This document shows positions 16,870 to 26,000 of a DNA stretch of 64,000 bases, in pieces. The translations under genes were made by a program, and so were the position numbers. The DNA lies in NCBI RefSeq assembly GCF_025566965.1, contig NZ_JAOQJL010000004.1, positions 100,445 to 164,444 of the forward strand, read 5' to 3'. This DNA comes from Blautia_A ammoniilytica. Lineage in GTDB: Bacteria; Bacillota; Clostridia; Lachnospirales; Lachnospiraceae. The stretch's first letter is position 1, and each line of letters begins with the position of its first letter. The notes below the pieces were generated by a model that did not search any database, was not told where the DNA came from, and saw only the letters and a list, made by a program, of their open reading frames with translations.

Positions 16870-17601
16870 ATGAGTGAGCAGATAGAGGGACGCAATGCAG
16901 TAATGGAAGCATTTCGTTCAGGACAGGTGATCGACAAGCTTTTTATTTTGGATGGGTGTCAGGATGGTCCGGTAAGAAGTATTGCTCGTGAAGCCAGAAA
17001 AAAAGACACGATTATCAATTACGTGCCAAAGGAGCGGCTGGATCAATTAAGCCAGACAGGCTCCCATCAGGGAGTGATCGCCCAGATTGCTGCCTATGAG
17101 TATTCTACCGTAGAGGATATACTGGAAAAAGCAAGAGAAAAGGGCGAGCCGCCATTTATTTTCCTGCTTGATAATATTGAGGATCCGCATAATCTGGGAG
17201 CAATCATCCGGACTGCAAATCTGGCAGGGGCGCATGGAGTGATCATTCCCAAAAGAAGGGCAGTGGGCCTTACAGCTACCGTTGCCAAAACATCTGCAGG
17301 TGCATTGAATTATACACCGGTGGCAAAAGTAACAAATCTTGGAAAGACAATTGATGAACTGAAAGAGGCCGGTATCTGGTTTGTATGTGCAGATATGGAT
17401 GGTGATAGGATGTATGACCTGAACCTGAAAGGTCCTATCGGTATGGTGATCGGTAATGAAGGAGAAGGAGTCAGCCGTCTGATCAGAGAAAAATGTGACT
17501 TTACAGCAGCGATTCCTATGAAAGGGGATATTGATTCTCTGAATGCTTCAGTTGCTGCAGGTATACTTGCATACGAGATCGTTCGTCAGCGACTTTCCTG
17601 A
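16870..17601 (+). CDS. rlmB: 23S rRNA (guanosine-2'-O)-methyltransferase, TrmH/SpoU family
   Basis: SPOUT-class SAM-dependent 2'-O-methyltransferase of 243 residues, likely modifying G2251-equivalent of 23S rRNA. An N-terminal substrate-binding domain (to about 75) precedes the knot domain with motif 1 NIEDPHNLGAIIRTA near 101-116, motif 2 IGMVIGNEGEGVSRL near 191 and motif 3 IPMKGDIDSLNASVAAGILAYE near 217-238. ATG follows GAAAGAGG. It stands between mrnC and sigH as in other Firmicutes. Confidence 0.9.
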   Translation: MSEQIEGRNAVMEAFRSGQVIDKLFILDGCQDGPVRSIAREARKKDTIINYVPKERLDQLSQTGSHQGVIAQIAAYEYSTVEDILEKAREKGEPPFIFLLDNIEDPHNLGAIIRTANLAGAHGVIIPKRRAVGLTATVAKTSAGALNYTPVAKVTNLGKTIDELKEAGIWFVCADMDGDRMYDLNLKGPIGMVIGNEGEGVSRLIREKCDFTAAIPMKGDIDSLNASVAAGILAYEIVRQRLS

Positions 17602-17627
17602 AACGCCTGTAAAGGGCAGGAGGAATT

Positions 17628-18224
17628 ATGGAACAGTACAGTAAATATAGTGATGAAGAGCTGATTCAAAGACTGCGTGCCGGTGAAACGGGAATTGCGG
17701 ATTATCTGATCGAAAAATATAAATATCTTGTACGGCGGAAAGCCAGAGCAATGTTCCTTATAGGCGGTGATACAGATGACCTGATTCAGGAGGGGATGAT
17801 TGGGCTTTTTAAAGCTGTCAGGGATTATCATCCGGGAAAGGAAGCTTCTTTTGTTACCTTTGCACAGATGTGTATTGATCGTCAGATTTACAGTGCTGTT
17901 CAAAGTTCCAACAGACAGAAACATATGCCATTAAATACCTATATTTCGCTAAGCCAGGAGGATGAAGAAAGCCCCCTGGCGCAAGCATGGGTTGAAACAC
18001 CAGAAGAGATCATCATAGACAGGGAGAATACCCGTGCCTTGGAAGATGAAATCAAATCTGCTTTAAGCCCAATGGAAAATACAGTGTTAAATTATTATTT
18101 AGAAGGAAAAAGCTATGCAGATATCGGGATGCTGATGTACAAGAATCCTAAGTCTGTAGACAATGCTTTACGAAGGATCCGCACAAAGATCCGTAATTAT
18201 CTGGAAAAGAAATATGTTCTGTAA
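17628..18224 (+). CDS. sigH: RNA polymerase sigma factor SigH-like
   Basis: A 198-residue sigma-70 family protein. Region 2 is visible as YLVRRKARAMFLIGGDTDDLIQEGMIGLFKAVRDY (about 29-66) with the core-binding DDLIQEGMIGL, and region 4 as the helix-turn-helix around YADIGMLMYKNPKSVDNALRRIR near 162-186. In spore-formers SigH drives early-stationary and sporulation genes including spo0A. Its place after rlmB is conserved. It is immediately upstream, by 395 bases, of the TasA/SipW cluster; whether it transcribes that cluster is open. Confidence 0.87.
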   Translation: MEQYSKYSDEELIQRLRAGETGIADYLIEKYKYLVRRKARAMFLIGGDTDDLIQEGMIGLFKAVRDYHPGKEASFVTFAQMCIDRQIYSAVQSSNRQKHMPLNTYISLSQEDEESPLAQAWVETPEEIIIDRENTRALEDEIKSALSPMENTVLNYYLEGKSYADIGMLMYKNPKSVDNALRRIRTKIRNYLEKKYVL

Positions 18225-18285
18225 CATTGTTTTTTCAGGTGTGAAAAGTTTTAGGCTTTTTTTATAGATCTTTATAGTTCTTTCA

Positions 18286-18313
18286 TTGACTTTTTTTCTC
18301 TATTTGGTAAGAT
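18286..18313 (+). promoter_or_regulatory. Possible promoter of the TasA/SipW cluster
   Basis: TTGACT and TAAGAT with a 16-base spacer. If used it gives a leader of about 300 nucleotides. Other AT-rich hexamers in this stretch could also serve. Confidence 0.35.
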
Positions 18314-18435
18314 ATAGCCATCTTATAAATATTTCAGCGTTACATTTCATAAATCTAATTTCTTTTGATCTTAATCTGATCATTTTTTCATTTTTGTATC
18401 TTTTTAAATTGAAAATTTGTACTATTTATTTTTGC

Positions 18436-18466
18436 ACATGCCGGAGCATGTACATGTCTTTTTTCA
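18436..18466 (+). terminator. Possible terminator or attenuator hairpin
   Basis: ACATGC-CGGA-GCATGT stem of six pairs, then acatgtc and TTTTTT. It could end the sigH transcript or act as an attenuator for the downstream cluster. Confidence 0.4.
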
Positions 18467-18619
18467 TTTCTGGAGGTGATTCCCTTGTGCTGATTCAGTA
18501 ATTCTATGATTACAGTGTCAAAAGGTTTGATCCCACCTGTGTTTGCATAAGGGTGGGAGAATGACTTTTACTTCTGAAAAAAATGAACTTGAAAGGAGCT
18601 AAATAAAATCTATCAGAAA

Positions 18620-19138
18620 ATGAAAAGAAAAATCATGATCTTATTTGCATTGGGGTGTATGACAGTTCTGGGAGCCGGGGCAGTTACCTATACCTATCTG
18701 ACTGATGATGATGTGAAACAAAATGAAATAAGGGCAGCAGAAAATAAAGTACACATAGAAGAAGAATTTAAGCCACCGGAGGATCCGCAACCAGGCGATG
18801 TGATCGTCAAAAAGCCCTGGGTAGTCAATGACAGTAAAATTCCTGTCTATGTACGGATCAGAGTGCATTTTTCGGATTCGCGTGGGGAGTTACAGTGTGA
18901 ACCTTTGCAGATTCACAGAAAATGGAACCGGCAAGAGGATGGCTACTATTATTATGATAATGCATTGGCAGCAGGTGAAAAGACAGAGCCCTTATTTGAA
19001 AGAATTCAGTTAAAGCCGGATTTGATAAAAGAAGAAATCTGTCCATTCGATCTGATTGTTTATACTGAATCTGTCCAGGCTTACGGATTTACAAATGCAG
19101 AGACTGCATTTGCAGCGCTTGATGGAGGGAAAGAATGA
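18620..19138 (+). CDS. TasA/CalY-like secreted protein 1 (SipW-dependent type signal)
   Basis: A 172-residue exported protein. Its positively charged N-terminus (MKRK) and hydrophobic core lead into TYTYLTDDD, a variant of the A-Y-F/L-T-D motif at which SipW-dependent precursors start. The mature part has the family layout: PGDVIVKKPWVVNDSKIPVYVRIRV, then a YYYYDNALAAGEKTEPLFERI block shared with later genes in the cluster. There is no C-terminal anchor. ATG follows AAAGGAG by 16 bases, rather far; no closer start exists. The stop overlaps the next start (ATGA). Role as a fibre or matrix subunit is inference. Confidence 0.7.
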   Translation: MKRKIMILFALGCMTVLGAGAVTYTYLTDDDVKQNEIRAAENKVHIEEEFKPPEDPQPGDVIVKKPWVVNDSKIPVYVRIRVHFSDSRGELQCEPLQIHRKWNRQEDGYYYYDNALAAGEKTEPLFERIQLKPDLIKEEICPFDLIVYTESVQAYGFTNAETAFAALDGGKE

Positions 19139-19830
19139 GGAAAAATATAAAAGCTATAGGGCTGCTTCTGGCGATTGCCTGCATTTCAGGGGCACTTTAT
19201 CAGGGAACAGGTGCTTATCTGACAGATGAAAGAAAGGTTGTGAATCATCTGGATTTTGCAGGAGCGAAAGGGATGCAGGCAGTTCTTACAGAGCCGGCAT
19301 GGGAACCGGAAAAAGGCCTGTTGGTGATTCCGGGAATAAAGCTTTTAAAGGATCCACAGGTTACGAATACATCGTCTATTGATATGGATGAACTGGTAGC
19401 TTTGAAAGTGGAATTTGTTTATACCAGGGATTCTGATGAAAGAAAAAAAGGAGAACAGCTGACAAAGGAAGACATGAAGCTAGTTAGCCAGGTATTCGAG
19501 ATTGATTACAATTCAGATGATCCAAAGAAGGCAGATTGGGTCCGGTTTAAAGGAGAAAGCAGGGAAGATGTCAGGCAGTGCTTTTATTATAAAAAAGTTC
19601 TTGAACGTCAGCTTCCGGAGAAGGGAGAAACAACGGTGCCATTATTTACACAGGTACAAGTAAGGAAAGAAGTAAACAATCTGATGGCTGAAAAGATCAG
19701 GCAGATAGGCGGTGTGGAAATCAGAGTTTCAGGAAGGGTGCTTCAGCAGATGGAAGGGGAAAGGTATTTTGGACTAAACAGTCCAGAAGAGGCTTATCAG
19801 GCAGGATTGTTCCAGGAACTGGAATTGTAG
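19135..19830 (+). CDS. TasA/CalY-like secreted protein 2 (SipW-dependent type signal)
   Basis: A 231-residue secreted protein with a hydrophobic core at about 6-24 then GTGAYLTDERKVVNHLDFAG, a textbook TasA-type processing region (AYLTD followed by N-x-x-x-G). The mature part has EPAWEPEKGLLVIPGIKLLKDPQVTNTSS, matching the W-x-P-x-x..PG..x-K-x-P-x-V-x-N-T pattern of the cluster. A typical KTEPLF-like block appears as ETTVPLFTQV near 165. It overlaps its upstream neighbour by four bases. No anchor or cysteine pair is seen. Probably an extracellular matrix subunit (inference). Confidence 0.75.
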   Translation: MRKNIKAIGLLLAIACISGALYQGTGAYLTDERKVVNHLDFAGAKGMQAVLTEPAWEPEKGLLVIPGIKLLKDPQVTNTSSIDMDELVALKVEFVYTRDSDERKKGEQLTKEDMKLVSQVFEIDYNSDDPKKADWVRFKGESREDVRQCFYYKKVLERQLPEKGETTVPLFTQVQVRKEVNNLMAEKIRQIGGVEIRVSGRVLQQMEGERYFGLNSPEEAYQAGLFQELEL

Positions 19831-19859
19831 AATGAAATATGTGGAAGGATTGTTGCAGG

Positions 19860-20624
19860 ATGAAGAAAAATAATTTTTTACTGAGGGCAGGGAAAATAGT
19901 GATTTGTATATGCCTGTGTACAGCTGCGTTATGGAAAGGTGACACAATGTCTTTTTTTACAGATAAAGATGAAAAGATCAACTGTTTTACCACAGGCAAC
20001 CTGACGGTAGGATTGAAAGAACCGGAGTGGGACCCCAAAAAGGATAATGATGGTAAAAATCTATATCCGGGGTGTACCTTATATAAAAATCCTACAGTTA
20101 AGAATATTACAGATAGCAGTCATGGGGAAGAACCCTGTTATGTACGGATGAAGGTGGAAATCCTGGACAAACAGGGAGAACCGATTTCTGACATGGAAAA
20201 ACTAAATCTGATTTATAAAACAATATATTATGATCCGGAATTTAAAGGAAGCTATACCAATACAGGAGAATCAATTAAGCTTGTACAGAACCGGAAACCA
20301 GGATATTCCCTGAAGGAGATGACTTCTTATTCTATGATAAACCCATTGTGGGAAAAGGATACATACAGATCCGGGAAAGCAAGTCTTGTTTTTAATTATA
20401 AGGGAAAAGACGGAACCGGAATTTTGAATAATGGAGAAGAGTCTATGCTTTTTACCACGATTGTGATACCAACTGATTGGGATAACCGTCAGATTCAATT
20501 GGTGGATGGCTACAGGCTGGATATTTCTGTACAGGCAGTTCAGGCACAGGGAATCACTGCACCAAAGGAGGCCTGGGCTGTTATGGATCAGTTAACAGGA
20601 GGTGCAGATGAAAAAGATATTTAA
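19860..20624 (+). CDS. TasA/CalY-like secreted protein 3 (SipW-dependent type signal)
   Basis: A 254-residue secreted protein. A hydrophobic segment (about 12-26) leads to MSFFTDKDEKINCFTTGNLTV, again the S-F-F-T-D then N-x-x-x-G-N pattern. The EPEWDPKKDND...YPGCTLYKNPTVKNIT block follows. ATG 19860 gives the charged MKKNN start with GGAAGGA upstream; the frame start at 19839 would prepend seven unlikely residues. It contains several cysteines (near 39, 67 and 88), unlike its neighbours. The end overlaps the start of the next gene by 17 bases. Confidence 0.73.
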   Translation: MKKNNFLLRAGKIVICICLCTAALWKGDTMSFFTDKDEKINCFTTGNLTVGLKEPEWDPKKDNDGKNLYPGCTLYKNPTVKNITDSSHGEEPCYVRMKVEILDKQGEPISDMEKLNLIYKTIYYDPEFKGSYTNTGESIKLVQNRKPGYSLKEMTSYSMINPLWEKDTYRSGKASLVFNYKGKDGTGILNNGEESMLFTTIVIPTDWDNRQIQLVDGYRLDISVQAVQAQGITAPKEAWAVMDQLTGGADEKDI

Positions 20625-21882
20625 AAAAATAATGATTACAGCGTCTGGAGTTCTTTTGCTTACCTGTACGGCAGCAGGAGCGTGGAAAATCTCCGGAAGA
20701 TCCAGAAATGTTCTTATCACAGCTTCTTTTTCCAATCGGATTATTGAGGAATATCAGATACCGGATCATGTGAATCCAGGCCAGAAGATTTCTAAAATCG
20801 TGAATGTGAAAAATACCGGAACACGGGATAGCTTTATAAGACTTCGCATTACCGGAGTTCTGGGGAAAAGGAATACAGAAGATCAGCTGGTACCGGATCC
20901 ATCCTTAGATCCGGCTATGATACAAATGGAGTTTAATACGGAAAAATGGAAGAATCTGGGGGATGGTTACTGGTATTATACAGATATTCTGGAACCGGGA
21001 AAGACGACAAAGGAGCCGCTTTTAAAAGGCTTTTGGCTTCGTAAGGAAGCAGACAACCAGTATAAGGGGAAGGATGGGGAAATCCTTGTTGAATTAGAAA
21101 GCATACAGGCTTCAAGCACAGCACTGGAAGATCTGTGGAAGGTAAAGAAAGAAGTTCTGGGGGTATCAGAAAGCAAATGCAGAGCCTGCGATACGGTAAC
21201 AAAGGTTACTGTGAAGAAAGATTCTAAGATTGTGATCAATGAAGGAGATGCAGATCTGTTTGCAAATTTTAAAAACCTTCTTCCAGGATGCGCAAGGACA
21301 CAGAGCATAAAAATAAATAATCAAAGTGGAAACAGTATGGATCTGTATCTGAAAGCAGAGGATAATTCCGGGAAATCGCAGACAGGCGTGATGAAGAAAA
21401 AGATAGAGACCTTTCTTGGAAAATATGCATTTATACAGGTAAAGGAAGGAAATAAAGTGCTTTACCAGGGTGCTGTGAATGGAAAAACAAAAGGATCAGG
21501 ACAACCTTTGACAAAAGGGATTTTGCTTGGGAGGTTTTTGGGAAAAACAAAAAAGGAACTGGTTGTGAAGCTTTGGGTGAATGCGGAAATGGGAAATGAA
21601 TACCAGAATCTTACCGGAAAAGTAGACTGGGTTTTTTATGGTGAAGAAACTGATCCGAACAATAAAACAGCAGACGATGCAGGAAAGAATGATCAGGCAG
21701 CGAATCCTTCATCATATGGCAATGCTGGCACCAAAATGGGTATGTCAGCCAGGATCAGCCCTAAAACAGATGATAGTTCAAAAATATCAGCCAATTTATG
21801 TCTTCTGGTAATTGGAATCAGTATGATAGCAATATACAAAAAGAAAGCAGCTGAATTTAAGAAAGGAAATTCGGAAAAATGA
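20608..21882 (+). CDS. Membrane-anchored TasA-like protein with sortase-like C-terminal signal
   Basis: A 424-residue protein. An N-terminal signal (about 7-25) lacks the Y-F-T-D motif. The body repeats the PGQKISKIVNVKNTGTRDSFIRLRI layout of TasA proteins, then YWYYTDILEPGKTTKEPLL, then a second beta-rich domain from about 205. The C-terminus has SPKTDD near 384, a hydrophobic helix (about 394-410) and a lysine cluster, the architecture of a sortase signal with a non-canonical motif, or simply a membrane anchor. ATG 20608 is preceded by AGGAGG; the in-frame GTG at 20602 lies inside it. It may anchor fibres to the cell (inference). Confidence 0.68.
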   Translation: MKKIFKKIMITASGVLLLTCTAAGAWKISGRSRNVLITASFSNRIIEEYQIPDHVNPGQKISKIVNVKNTGTRDSFIRLRITGVLGKRNTEDQLVPDPSLDPAMIQMEFNTEKWKNLGDGYWYYTDILEPGKTTKEPLLKGFWLRKEADNQYKGKDGEILVELESIQASSTALEDLWKVKKEVLGVSESKCRACDTVTKVTVKKDSKIVINEGDADLFANFKNLLPGCARTQSIKINNQSGNSMDLYLKAEDNSGKSQTGVMKKKIETFLGKYAFIQVKEGNKVLYQGAVNGKTKGSGQPLTKGILLGRFLGKTKKELVVKLWVNAEMGNEYQNLTGKVDWVFYGEETDPNNKTADDAGKNDQAANPSSYGNAGTKMGMSARISPKTDDSSKISANLCLLVIGISMIAIYKKKAAEFKKGNSEK

Positions 21883-22370
21883 AAGACATTCGATCCTGGT
21901 TGGTGAGAATGACGGAAGGGGTGTTCTGTCTAGGCATGTTTATGATGGCTGTTCCTGTGGTTTTAGGAATGCAATGTTATACGGTGATTTCCGAAAGTAT
22001 GGAACCTGAAATTCCAAAAGGCGCTGTGATTTATGTGAGAAAAATATCCTTTTCCAGGATCAGACCAAAGGATGTGATCACATACCGGATAGGGCAGAAG
22101 GAAGGTACGGTCACCCACCGGGTGGTAAGGATTGACGAAAAAAGGAAGGTGCTGTTTACAAAAGGGGACAGAAATGAAATTCAGGATGCATGCCCGGTGA
22201 AAGAAGAGCAGATCCAGGGAATCGTCAAAGGGTGTATACCTGTAGTGGGATATGGAATTTTGTTTTTTAAGACAAAATGCGGGATGGTGACACTGATAAT
22301 TCTTCTGGTATTGGCAGAAGGGATCTGTCTGTTTATGAAAAGAAAGGAGAAGCAGAAACATAAATGCTGA
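21879..22370 (+). CDS. sipW: Signal peptidase I, SipW (ER-type) subfamily
   Basis: A 163-residue membrane serine protease. An N-terminal membrane helix (about 13-32) is followed by the nucleophile block VISESMEPEIPKG (Ser near 39) and RPKDVITYR. The general base position is VTHRVV near 79, with His in place of the bacterial Lys, the mark of the ER/SipW type. FTKGDRNEIQD is the conserved box D, and a second helix near 132-153 ends the protein. SipW in Bacillus specifically cleaves TasA and TapA. Lying inside a run of TasA-like genes with four-base overlaps, it is very likely their dedicated peptidase. Confidence 0.87.
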   Translation: MKDIRSWLVRMTEGVFCLGMFMMAVPVVLGMQCYTVISESMEPEIPKGAVIYVRKISFSRIRPKDVITYRIGQKEGTVTHRVVRIDEKRKVLFTKGDRNEIQDACPVKEEQIQGIVKGCIPVVGYGILFFKTKCGMVTLIILLVLAEGICLFMKRKEKQKHKC

Positions 22371-23008
22371 AGGTGAACAGAAAAAAATATAAGATTTTGG
22401 CAGCAGTGGGGATGGGAACCTGTCTTATCGCAGGAGGCACATCAGCAGCTTATTTAAAAGATGCGGTTGGAGAGGTGCAAAATGTGATCACTGTAGGAAA
22501 CATAAAAGCTGTATTAGAGGAACCCCACTGGAATCCGGAAAAGAAAATGTATTTACATCCTGGTGAGAGTACCCAAAAGGATCCGGTTGTGAAAAATACA
22601 GGGTTAAATGAGGAATATGCGTTTTTGGAAGTCCGTATACCGAAAAGAGAGATAGCTGTTGTTAATGACGATACAAAGATGAAAATGAACAAGGAATCAA
22701 GAGCGGTATTTACCTTTGAAGCAGAAAAAGGCTGGGAACTGGTGAGGCAGGAAGAACAGGAAGATCAGCAGGTCTATGTTTATGGATATCCGGAAATCTT
22801 AAAACCAGGAGAAAAGACGGAGCCTTTATTTAGAAATATTCGTGCGGTGAATTATCTGGAAGGAGATCTGAAAGGAGATGAGCTGCTAAAGGTTCAGGTA
22901 AAAGCGCAGGTGATCCAGACAAATGTGGAGGGAAAAAGCCTGTCGTTGATTTATCAGGAATTTTTGAAACAGGAGCAGACAGACCAGAAAGGGGAATCGT
23001 ATGTATAA
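22364..23008 (+). CDS. TasA/CalY-like secreted protein 4 (SipW-dependent type signal)
   Basis: A 214-residue protein with the clearest TasA-type leader of the set: MLKVNRKKYKI, a hydrophobic GMGTCLIAGG core and SAAYLKDAVGEVQNVITVGNIK. The mature start EEPHWNPEKKMYLHPGESTQKDPVVKNTG and the later LKPGEKTEPLFRNI block (near 145) match the other subunits. It overlaps sipW upstream by seven bases and the adhesin gene downstream by eight, so all are tightly coupled. Likely a secreted fibre or matrix subunit processed by the adjacent peptidase (inference). Confidence 0.77.
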   Translation: MLKVNRKKYKILAAVGMGTCLIAGGTSAAYLKDAVGEVQNVITVGNIKAVLEEPHWNPEKKMYLHPGESTQKDPVVKNTGLNEEYAFLEVRIPKREIAVVNDDTKMKMNKESRAVFTFEAEKGWELVRQEEQEDQQVYVYGYPEILKPGEKTEPLFRNIRAVNYLEGDLKGDELLKVQVKAQVIQTNVEGKSLSLIYQEFLKQEQTDQKGESYV

Positions 23009-26000
23009 TAAGAAAAAGAAAGGCAGGATACGCCTGCTTGCAGGTATGGTGGCTGTCTTGCTTTTGGCAGGAAGTGGTCTTGGATATGTACAGGCGGAAA
23101 ATACCGAAAGCCGGAATGGGCAAAGCAGCCAGGAACTGGAAGAAACTTATCAGAATTGGGAAATCAAGGATGTTGATGAAAGTCTGTCCGAGAATAGTGG
23201 GGATGATTTAGCATCTGATCTTGAAGCTGCTGCTGAAATATCTGAAATACCTGAAGAAATTGAAGACGTGGAAGAGGTTATGGAAGAAACGGATTTACTC
23301 AACCAACAGGAAGCAGATGAAGAGTTTTCTGATGAGAATGGAGAAATCCATGAGCATATAGAGGATGAACTTGCTGATCCGGATTTGAAAAATGAAATAA
23401 CTGCAGTAACAGAAGGTAAAGCCATCATTTCATCCGGATCTGAATACAGGCTTGTAACTGCCGGCAGTGAAGTTTATAAGGGAAACTATAATCTTCTGGG
23501 AGACTCTAATAACAGAAAGAAATTCGTATTTGTTCCTTTTAACAATGCAGGAAATGATGTTGCATATCTGGAAGTGGGAGGTGTGATCTATTTTGTCCCC
23601 AGGAACATGAATGCGGCGGGAAAGTATGGATTTCTTGTGCAGAATGTAGGGTTTAACAGTGAAATGAACTGCGGATTGGATATGCGTTTTACAGTTACAG
23701 GATATAAGGATTATGTGCTGGATGATAATGGAAATGGAGTATCGGGAATATATCCTGCTTTTGGATTCTGGAAAAAATATGGTTTATGTTTTGCATTTGG
23801 CGGAGCTGATCAGAATATCCGGATAGAGATTCTGAAACATGGAACAAGCATACCGGTAAAGGGGGATTATAGTTTTCGCTGGCTGGATATTGATGCAGGC
23901 CAGAGATTCGGGATCCGTCTCCTGGATGGTACCTTGGCAGGACGATATGCAATGAAAAGCTGTTCTGCTTACTATCAGAATGATTTTCCCCGGTTTAATC
24001 AGACCTACCAGATGGTGAATGCTGCTCAGAATACAGATTATCACGGAAAAACAGGAAAATGGATGGATGGTACTGTATATTGGGAATTGAAGGATTGCTC
24101 AAAATTGAATCTGTTGATCGCAACAGCTGGTAACTCTAAACAGGGACGCAGACCGGCAGAATCCAGTAGGGAGAAATATGCACAATACAGCACCGGAAAA
24201 TTTCCTGAGGATACAGGAGTAGATATGGGGCTGCTTGCCTGGGATGGGGAATCTTATGGCGCAAGAGAGAATCCTCAGAAGATTTACAAATATGTAAGCA
24301 ATACGGAGGTAAGCCTGGCAGAACTGGCTGGAAAAACGGAAAATCTGGTTGGAGCAGCAGGCGATTCATTTTATTACTATTTGACAAACCATGTTCCCGT
24401 AGAGGCGCCTGCATACTATTATAACCAATATACTATTGCGGATATGCTTCCGGTGGGAGCTGCTTATGATGGATCAGTACAGGTAATCAAAGGAGAGACC
24501 GGGGAAGATGTTACCGGATGGTTCCAGATTTCTACAGAAGGTCAGGGCATCACCTTTCAGTCGGTACACTTATCCAATAGCGACTTTTATGGTTCCACAT
24601 ATATTTTTAAAATACGGGTCAGGATGGATACAAGTCAGCTTCAACCTACAGCAGAAGGTAATTATCTGGTTTACCGGATTTCCAATAGTGCATCAGTCAC
24701 AAGTTGTCATAAAACAGATACACAGGCGAAGACAGCTGTTTCGCAGCCGGTGTACACTATATTAAAAGAACTGGGAAAAGGAAAAATCTGTATCCGTAAA
24801 ACGGATGCCGCCGGGAAAGAACTTCCTGGAGCCCTGTTTGAGATCCGGTCTGCTGAAAATATTTATTCTCCGGCAGGAGCTTTACTTCTGGAGGAAGGGA
24901 CGATAGTGCAGCAGCTTACTCTGACATCCGGGAAAGGGATTTCAGACCCATTATATGCCGGAAAATATACGGTGTCTGAGATAAACCCACCAGCAGGTTA
25001 CTGTGCAGATCCGATTCCCCAGACTGTAGAAGTGAAAAGCACCGGATATGAAAATCAGCCGTCAGAAGCTGTATTTATTAATAGTCCGACCACAGTATAT
25101 CTGAAAAAAATATCTGAGCGTCTGGATGGGGAAAATGAGTATACACCATTACAGGGCGTAGGTTTTATGGTCTGGAATAAAGATAGTGGAAAGGAAACAG
25201 GACAGAAACTTTTTACAGATTCACAGGGGCTTATACTTTTAAGTGGATATATTCCTGGCACCTATTGTTATCAGGAAACCAACATACCGGAAGGCTATGC
25301 CGGAGACCTGATATCCGGAGAATTTGTGATTGATGAAAAAGGGCTGTGCCAGGGGGAGAAGGAGCATGTGATCCTGGTAGAAAATTCCTGTATTAAAGCG
25401 GAATTCTTAAAAGTTGATAAAAGTACCGGACAGCCGATTTCAGGTGCAAAACTTCAACTGACAGACGACAAAGGAAAAGTAGTTGAAACATGGGTTTCCG
25501 GTGAAAAACCATACAGGATCTACCGGATACCGAAAGGCCTTTACACATTGACAGAATTGGAAGCACCCGCAGGGTATAAAAAAGGAAAACCAGTAACCTG
25601 TCAGATAGAAGCAAGTGATCAGCTTCAGTCCTTCAGGATTATGAATGTAAAGTATGTAACTATAAAACTGCAAAAGACCATTCATAGTGAGGAAATCGTA
25701 AAGGCGCATGGAACGCCATGTTTCTTTCTGGGAGTCGCAGGCCAGGATCTGGATGGAGAATCATATACTCTGTTCAAAGAAGTACGTTTTCCTGAGGTTG
25801 GGATCCAGGAGAAAAAAGAGTATTCTGTGATGATAAGTTTTCAGGTGCCAGCCGGGCAGTATCAGGCTTTTGAAGAAAAAACAGCCAGATATATGCTGGA
25901 AGAAATACGAAATGTGAAAAATGGAAGTATAACTGCAGATGGCTGTGTAGACTTTCAACTGTCTGGGAATCAGGACGGAGAAGCGGAATTTGTGAATAAA

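Larger units (their letters stand above)
18225..18619 (+). other. 395-base AT-rich intergenic leader before the TasA-like cluster
   Basis: Very T-rich. Possible promoter TTGACT (18286-18291) and TAAGAT (18308-18313), spacer 16. Hairpin ACATGC-CGGA-GCATGT (18436-18451) followed by a T-rich stretch. A near-perfect anti-SD match GGAGGTGAT (18472-18480) sits before a four-codon frame GTG...TAA (18487-18501). A 7-base stem TCCCACC/GGTGGGA spans 18531-18558. AAAGGAG before 18620 serves the first subunit gene. The long layered leader suggests RNA-level control. Confidence 0.5.

Noticed and set aside
18286..18501. 71-residue open frame upstream of the matrix cluster
   Set aside because: It starts at the possible -35 box, lacks a ribosome site, and its Phe/Ile/Leu-rich composition reflects T-rich DNA. 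The strong SD-like stretch lies near its end, not its start.
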